From RGIG4079 sp045576735 (GTDB taxonomy: Bacteria > Bacteroidota > Bacteroidia > Bacteroidales > Muribaculaceae), in assembly GCA_045576735.1 (NCBI GenBank), contig JAZNGZ010000069.1, positions 1 to 17,452 on the forward strand: DNA of 17,452 bases, written 5' to 3'. The position numbers were made by a program, and so were the translations under genes. Shown here piece after piece: positions 12,938-17,452 of the stretch (its first letter is position 1; each line of letters opens with the position of its first letter). The notes below the pieces were generated by a model. That model worked only from the letters and a program-made list of their open reading frames with translations, was not told the origin of the DNA and made no database searches.

Positions 12938-14944
12938 ATGGACCCTATAAAGCAACGCATTGAAGCTCTGCGCGAAGAGCTAAATCGCCACAATCATAAC
13001 TATTATGTATTAATTTCGCCCCAAATCAGCGATAAGGATTTTGATATGCTCATGAAAGAGCTCGAATTGTTGGAACGCAACTTCCCGCAATACGACGATC
13101 CTTTGTCGCCTACTCATAGAGTGGGTAGCGATTTGACCAAAGGATTTACTCAAGTGGCTCATATTCACCCCATGTTGTCGCTTGGCAATACCTATTCTAT
13201 CACCGAGGTGGAAGATTTTATGCGTCGCACACGTCAGCAGTTGATGGGTGAGGAGTTCTCGATTGTAGGAGAAATGAAATTTGACGGTACAAGTATTTCG
13301 TTGATATATGAAAACGGGCGATTGGTGCGCGCTGTGACTCGTGGTGACGGCGAAAAAGGAGATGTTGTTACCGATAATGTAAAGACTATTCGCAGCATTC
13401 CTTTGCAGCTATCGGGAGAGGGCTATCCCGAAATGTTTGAGATACGCGGCGAGATTGTGTTGCCATGGACGGCCTTTGACCGATTAAACGAAGAACGTGC
13501 AAAGAACGAAGAGCCTCTTTTTGCCAATCCTCGCAATGCGGCATCGGGTACACTAAAGATGCAAAACTCGGCCGAAGTGGCTCGCCGTGGTCTTGATGCC
13601 TATTTCTATTATATGCTTGGCGATAATTTGCCATGCGATAATCATTACGACAATATGGTGAAAGCTCGCGAATGGGGCTTTAAGGTGTCGGACGTGATGA
13701 CTCGATTGGAGTCAATCGAACAGGTTGATGAGTTTATCAATCATTGGGACGAGGCTCGCAAGGAATTGCCGGTGGCTACTGACGGATTGGTGTTTAAAGT
13801 AAATTCACTCCGTCAGCAACTAAACTTAGGTTTTACCGCTAAATCGCCTCGATGGGCTATCGCATATAAATTCCAAGCCGAAAGGGCTTTGACGCAGTTG
13901 AAATATGTGTCGTTTGAGGTGGGTCGCACCGGTGTTATTACCCCGGTTGCCAATCTCGAACCGGTATTGCTTTCGGGTACAATCGTTAAACGTGCGTCTC
14001 TACATAACGAGGATATTATCCGCCAACTCGATATTCATGATGGAGATATGGTGTATGTGGAGAAAGGTGGCGAGATTATCCCTAAAATCACAGGTGTTGA
14101 CACCTCGGCGCGACAAGCAGTGGCGGCTCCTATCGCATTTGTAACCCATTGCCCTGCATGTGGCACTGAGTTGCAACGTGTTGAAGGAGAGGCTGCATGG
14201 GTGTGTCCTAATAAATATGCTTGCGAACCTCAAGTTATCGGCCGTGTAGAACACTTTGTAGGCCGTCGCATGATGAATATCGATGGGATAGGGGAGGAAA
14301 CAGCCGAATTGATGTTTAATCAAGGTTTGATAAAGAATATTGCCGACCTTTATGACTTGAAACATGAGCAACTTGTGGTGCTTGACCGATTTGCCAATCG
14401 CAGTGCCAATCGCATACTTGAAGGACTTGAAGCCTCAAAGTCAGTGCCGTTTGAGCGTGTATTGTTTGCACTTTCTATTCCATACGTTGGCGAAACTACA
14501 GCTAAGAAAATCGCTCGCACCGTTGGCGACATTGACCGTTTAATGGCAATGACAGCCGAAGAACTGACACAAATTGAAGATGTGGGCGCGCGCATAGCCG
14601 AAAGTATTATCGAATATTTCGCAGTAGAGGAAAATCGTCAAATAGTAGAGCGACTCCGTGTGGCCGGACTTCAATTTGCCATAGCCGAAGATGTGACCGA
14701 AGGACGTAGCGACAAACTCCAAGGTAAATCAATCGTAATCAGTGGCACATTCACCCATCATTCACGCGATGAATACAAAGCGTTGATTGAAAAGCATGGA
14801 GGCAAAAACGTAGGCTCAATCTCAAAGAAAACCGACTATGTTCTCGCCGGCGAAAACATGGGCCCCGCAAAACTCGAAAAAGCCAATTCCCTCGGCATCA
14901 AAATCATCAACGAAGATGAATTCCTCGAAATGATAGAGAATTAA
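12938..14944 (+). CDS. ligA: NAD-dependent DNA ligase LigA
   Basis: The 668-residue enzyme seals nicks in replication and repair, using NAD+ to adenylate itself. Domain order: Ia with Y22, D32 and D36 for NMN binding (residues 1-65); nucleotidyltransferase with the catalytic lysine K114 in KFDG (about 66-315); OB fold (about 316-400); zinc finger with C405, C408, C423 and C429 at the same spacing as in E. coli; helix-hairpin-helix repeats (about 440-580); and a C-terminal BRCT domain (about 590-668). The open frame extends to a TTG at 12911, but that lies within the promoter, so the ATG at 12938 is chosen; it gives the standard N-terminus MDPIKQRIEAL. The gene is single, with a weak terminator at 14970-14989. 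Confidence 0.98.
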   Translation: MDPIKQRIEALREELNRHNHNYYVLISPQISDKDFDMLMKELELLERNFPQYDDPLSPTHRVGSDLTKGFTQVAHIHPMLSLGNTYSITEVEDFMRRTRQQLMGEEFSIVGEMKFDGTSISLIYENGRLVRAVTRGDGEKGDVVTDNVKTIRSIPLQLSGEGYPEMFEIRGEIVLPWTAFDRLNEERAKNEEPLFANPRNAASGTLKMQNSAEVARRGLDAYFYYMLGDNLPCDNHYDNMVKAREWGFKVSDVMTRLESIEQVDEFINHWDEARKELPVATDGLVFKVNSLRQQLNLGFTAKSPRWAIAYKFQAERALTQLKYVSFEVGRTGVITPVANLEPVLLSGTIVKRASLHNEDIIRQLDIHDGDMVYVEKGGEIIPKITGVDTSARQAVAAPIAFVTHCPACGTELQRVEGEAAWVCPNKYACEPQVIGRVEHFVGRRMMNIDGIGEETAELMFNQGLIKNIADLYDLKHEQLVVLDRFANRSANRILEGLEASKSVPFERVLFALSIPYVGETTAKKIARTVGDIDRLMAMTAEELTQIEDVGARIAESIIEYFAVEENRQIVERLRVAGLQFAIAEDVTEGRSDKLQGKSIVISGTFTHHSRDEYKALIEKHGGKNVGSISKKTDYVLAGENMGPAKLEKANSLGIKIINEDEFLEMIEN

Positions 14945-14969
14945 GTTCAACAAGGCAATTGAATGGGTG

Positions 14970-14989
14970 AAGATTTTTTAATCTTTTTT
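14970..14989 (+). terminator. Weak intrinsic terminator after ligA
   Basis: A 6-bp AT-rich stem AAGATT/AATCTT with a TTTT loop is followed by a TTTT run. The stem is short and lacks GC pairs, so efficiency is doubtful, but its position 25 bases after the ligA stop fits. Confidence 0.4.
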
Positions 14990-14992
14990 AAC

Positions 14993-15022
14993 TTGTGTGG
15001 GGATAAATTATGCATATATTTG
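14993..15022 (+). promoter_or_regulatory. Promoter of the FISUMP-domain lipoprotein
   Basis: TTG (14993-14995) is followed after 19 bases by TATATTTG (15015-15022), a close match to the Bacteroidota consensus. The leader to the ATG at 15067 is about 37 bases and AT-rich. Confidence 0.7.
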
Positions 15023-15066
15023 CAAAATCAGAGTAAATTTTGATTTAAATAAAAATAATATCAATT

Positions 15067-17250
15067 ATGAGAAAACTTCAATTGTGTTTAGTAAATCTAT
15101 TGGCTGTGATGTTTCTGGCGATTGCAGTCTCATGTGAAGATGAGAAGAACAAGCCTGGTGACGACCCCGATACACCGTCGCCGGAGGAATTGCAGGAGAT
15201 GATAAGTCCAATGTATGTCCCGGTAGACTGGAATACTGCCGACGTGTTGATGTGCGACACTCTCAATGGCAAATATGTCATGACTAAAACCGCCGAGACT
15301 TCGCAGATAGCCCCAGGATCGGTAGTGGTGCTTGATATGGACACCACCGGTATTATAATATGTGTCACCGAGGTGGTTGATAACACTAATGAGGTCAACG
15401 TCAAAGCCGAACGAGGCACAATTGCCGACATCTTCGCCAATATCGACTTCACTCTGTCCACTTCCACCGAGGCTAAATCTCGGAGCAAAAATGTGTTCTA
15501 TCCCGAAAAGATTATTAGTTGCGACAGCACCGGGCAGCTATTATCCCGCACATCATTCACTAAGCCTATATGGGAATGGGACGAGAATTTCGACGGCACA
15601 ACCCTTTACCAAAACTCAGCCGTGCACCTCTACTTCAGTGAGGCCAACATGAGCGCGTCGGTTGATTTGAATATGTATTTCAACTTCGGGCAACGCACAG
15701 TAATAGGGACAATAAATGAGGCGTGGGATAAATACCGTGCCCAAATGCTTGAGGTGGAAGCCACTTTGGACGGCGATTGGAACGCCAACTTCATTTTGCA
15801 AGCCGACGTGTCGGGCAGTTACACCTTCGACAAAGGTGAAGATTTGGTGAAACACAACGTTCTGCCCCGCACATCGATGAAATTCGTCGTCTATGGTGTT
15901 CCTGTGTGGATTGACCTCAGTGCCGACCTTTACCGTCATGTCAAACTCACTTGCGAAGGTGAGGCTTCGGCCTACGCCGGCGTGCGCAACCACATTGCAG
16001 GCAAATTCGGATTCAACTGGAAGCAGCAAAGCGGAATGTCGAAAGTGAGCGAATTGGGTAGCGACACCGAAATCATTTATCCCACCATCACCGGCAAAGG
16101 CCGTGTCGATGCCAAAGCATGGCTCTATCCCCGGTTGCGTATGACTTTGTATGGGCTTATCGGTCCCTCATTCGACATCAAACCCTACGTGGGCACCGAA
16201 GCGCGCGGCGGCTTCAAGCAAACCATGTCAGGCTCGTCATCTGACTTTTTCGCATGGAGCTTGCGTAACTATTGTGGGGTTGACATCAACGCCGGTCTGA
16301 GCCTTATGTTTTGGAACTATGAGAAAAAGCGTTACGCCTTGGGTGACATAAATGTGATAGATAAAGACCTGTACAAATCACCTTATAGCATCGAATTGGG
16401 TTCAGCCCCCGACAAAGTGAAAGTGGGTGAGGCCGCCACCATCTCATTCGTGGTAAAGGATTATGATTACATCTTCGGGCAGACCACCGCCACCCCCTTG
16501 GCTCAAATCGTCAAATTTGAGGGCGACGGCACATTATCCTCCAACTATGGCATCACAAGCAACGGCACCGTTAGTGTGACATGGAAGCCCGCCGACAAAA
16601 ACGACAAGTTGTATGCCATCCTCTATGACTACACCGGCAGTATCATTGACCGTGCTGAATATGCCTCAGTTGAGGAAGATGAAATCACCCCCGGTCAGGA
16701 GGTTGACTTGGGATTATCAGTCAACTGGGGCGGTTGGAATGTCGGAGCGTCATCACCCGAACAGTACGGCGGCTATTACGCCTGGGGTGAAACCGAGGAG
16801 AAAAACGATTACACATGGATGACATATAAATATTGGGTTGACAGAAATGGGGATGGCTATGTGGATTACAATGAAATAACCAATATAGACACAAATATCA
16901 GTGGCACTCAATATGATGTGGCTCGTCAAAAATGGGGCGGTTCATGGAGAATGCCCACAAAGGCAGAGATAGACGAACTTACCTCAATGTGTACTTGGAC
17001 ATGGTATCAATATAAGGGTGTTTGGGGACAAAAAGTTACCGGACCCAATGGTAATAGCATTTTCATGCCGGCTGCGGGCTACCGCCGCGGTACTTCGCTC
17101 ATCGGCGGTGGTAGCTACGGCAGCTTCTGGAGTGCTGCGCTGTACGAGGACTTCATCGGCTACTACGCATGGTTCCTCTACTTCTACGATGGCTACTACA
17201 GCAGCCGCTACTATCGCACCGACGGGCGCACGGTTCGCCCTGTAAAATAA
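15067..17250 (+). CDS. Lipoprotein with C-terminal FISUMP-type domain, candidate DGR target protein
   Basis: The 727-residue protein has a lipoprotein signal peptide with the lipobox AVSC (C23), followed by EDEK; an acidic run after the cysteine is typical of Bacteroidota lipoproteins exported to the cell surface (inference). Residues about 45-440 are beta-rich and unrecognised. Residues about 445-535 resemble an Ig-like sandwich. Residues 546-727 are a FISUMP-type domain (Fibrobacter succinogenes major paralogous domain): VDLGLSVNWGGWNVGAS, YYAWGETEEK, WGGSWRMPT (623-631), GPNGNSIFMPAAGYR and a terminal RTVRPVK. This domain has a C-type-lectin-like fold and is one of the known target domains of diversity-generating retroelements. 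The gene is GC-richer than its neighbours, most of all in the last 60 codons, where Tyr, Phe, Ser and Gly crowd. A ligand-binding or adhesin role is plausible. Confidence 0.85.
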   Translation: MRKLQLCLVNLLAVMFLAIAVSCEDEKNKPGDDPDTPSPEELQEMISPMYVPVDWNTADVLMCDTLNGKYVMTKTAETSQIAPGSVVVLDMDTTGIIICVTEVVDNTNEVNVKAERGTIADIFANIDFTLSTSTEAKSRSKNVFYPEKIISCDSTGQLLSRTSFTKPIWEWDENFDGTTLYQNSAVHLYFSEANMSASVDLNMYFNFGQRTVIGTINEAWDKYRAQMLEVEATLDGDWNANFILQADVSGSYTFDKGEDLVKHNVLPRTSMKFVVYGVPVWIDLSADLYRHVKLTCEGEASAYAGVRNHIAGKFGFNWKQQSGMSKVSELGSDTEIIYPTITGKGRVDAKAWLYPRLRMTLYGLIGPSFDIKPYVGTEARGGFKQTMSGSSSDFFAWSLRNYCGVDINAGLSLMFWNYEKKRYALGDINVIDKDLYKSPYSIELGSAPDKVKVGEAATISFVVKDYDYIFGQTTATPLAQIVKFEGDGTLSSNYGITSNGTVSVTWKPADKNDKLYAILYDYTGSIIDRAEYASVEEDEITPGQEVDLGLSVNWGGWNVGASSPEQYGGYYAWGETEEKNDYTWMTYKYWVDRNGDGYVDYNEITNIDTNISGTQYDVARQKWGGSWRMPTKAEIDELTSMCTWTWYQYKGVWGQKVTGPNGNSIFMPAAGYRRGTSLIGGGSYGSFWSAALYEDFIGYYAWFLYFYDGYYSSRYYRTDGRTVRPVK
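17080..17250 (+). other. Candidate DGR variable region at the 3' end of the lipoprotein gene
   Basis: In codons 17101-17223, about 29 of 41 end in C (tac nine times against tat once; ggc, agc, ttc, atc, cgc), and none is AAC, although AAC is the codon that DGR template repeats use to generate such sets by A-to-N change. Invariant-looking GC-rich text (GGGCGCACGGTTCGCCCTGT) at the 3' end would suit an initiation-of-mutagenic-homology site, and a hairpin follows the stop. Neither the template repeat nor a reverse transcriptase is in the window, so this is a hypothesis. FISUMP paralogues elsewhere in the genome could show similar text through recombination. Confidence 0.45.
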
Positions 17251-17276
17251 GCGAAGCGTTTTAATTTTTTAATTTT
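17231..17276 (+). terminator. Hairpin spanning the lipoprotein stop codon, terminator-like
   Basis: CGGTTCGC (17231-17238) pairs with GCGAAGCG (17251-17258) with one mismatch around a 12-base loop containing the TAA stop, followed by TTTTAATTTTTTAATTTT. It can serve as an intrinsic terminator. A second small stem, GGGCG/CGCCC, lies at 17224-17240 and competes with it. Confidence 0.55.
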
Positions 17277-17287
17277 AAAAAAAATGT

Positions 17288-17306
17288 CGCCCGCCTTAAG
17301 CGGGCG
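17288..17306 (-). terminator. GC-rich hairpin, terminator-like on the minus strand
   Basis: A perfect 7-bp stem CGCCCGC/GCGGGCG around CTTAA lies 37 bases after the lipoprotein stop. On the minus strand it is followed by ACATTTTTTTT, the form of an intrinsic terminator for a leftward transcript coming from beyond the right edge. It could equally be a structural signal associated with the gene on its left. Confidence 0.55.
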
Positions 17307-17390
17307 GCCGAAATCATAAAAAATGCCAACCATACGTCAAATAATAGAAAAGGAACGTCAAAAAAATCAATTAATAAAACCTGACTAAAT

Positions 17391-17427
17391 ATGAGGGGGG
17401 TGTGTCAAAAATCAGTCACACCCTCAT
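17391..17427. repeat. Imperfect inverted repeat at the right edge
   Basis: ATGAGGG, three extra Gs, then TGTG (17391-17404) can pair with CACACCCTCAT (17417-17427) across a loop containing TCAAAAATCAG. It may be a terminator-like hairpin or the remnant of an insertion-sequence end. The rest of 17307-17452 is AT-rich and contains no recognisable gene. Confidence 0.45.
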
Positions 17428-17452
17428 TGTTTCATAAAAAAACGACAAAGCC

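Overview
The window reads as a chromosomal segment of a Bacteroidota (Bacteroidales) genome, plausibly from a gut lineage such as Muribaculaceae or Prevotella-like relatives (inference). Several signs support this. Most genes are preceded by the Bacteroidota promoter form TTTG-N19/20-TAnnTTTG and lack a clear Shine-Dalgarno. Secreted proteins end their signal peptides in ASAQ/VAQ. One protein carries a short type IX-secretion-like C-terminal tail. The fumarase is the iron-sulfur class I type. A lipoprotein ends in a FISUMP-type domain that is very common in this phylum.

Layout, left to right. At 1-430 there is a GC-rich edge, two 21-bp direct repeats and two identical tRNA-Arg(ACG) genes in tandem on the minus strand with their own promoter and terminator. 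At 733-3696 is a large secreted GH3 (NagZ-like)/serine beta-lactamase-like fusion. A convergent minus-strand operon (5999 to 3698) encodes a coiled-coil DUF2130 protein, a FluC/CrcB fluoride channel and a thioredoxin-type arsenate reductase. At 6121-6768 is a secreted protein of unknown function, then class I fumarase on the minus strand (8490-6841). At 8624-8856 is a small secreted-protein gene broken by a one-base frameshift, divergent from a two-module SusE/F-like secreted protein (9004-9888). At 10012-12073 is groES-groEL, behind what looks like a sigma-54 (GG-N10-GC) promoter with an upstream inverted repeat. At 12224-12646 is a small secreted protein (minus), then ligA (12938-14944), and finally a 727-residue lipoprotein (15067-17250) whose last ~50 codons look like the variable region of a diversity-generating retroelement (DGR) target. 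The right edge holds several hairpins and no recognisable gene.

Most genes are independent transcription units: housekeeping (tRNA, fumarase, GroESL, DNA ligase) interspersed with envelope or secreted proteins. Only the DUF2130-crcB-arsC group and groES-groEL look like operons. The observation most worth following is the C-terminal part of the last lipoprotein: its codons are overwhelmingly NNC, none is AAC, and the 3' end is GC-rich with a hairpin. This is compatible with adenine-directed mutagenesis from a template repeat outside the window, but neither template nor reverse transcriptase is visible here. All calls come from reading the sequence; no database search was possible.
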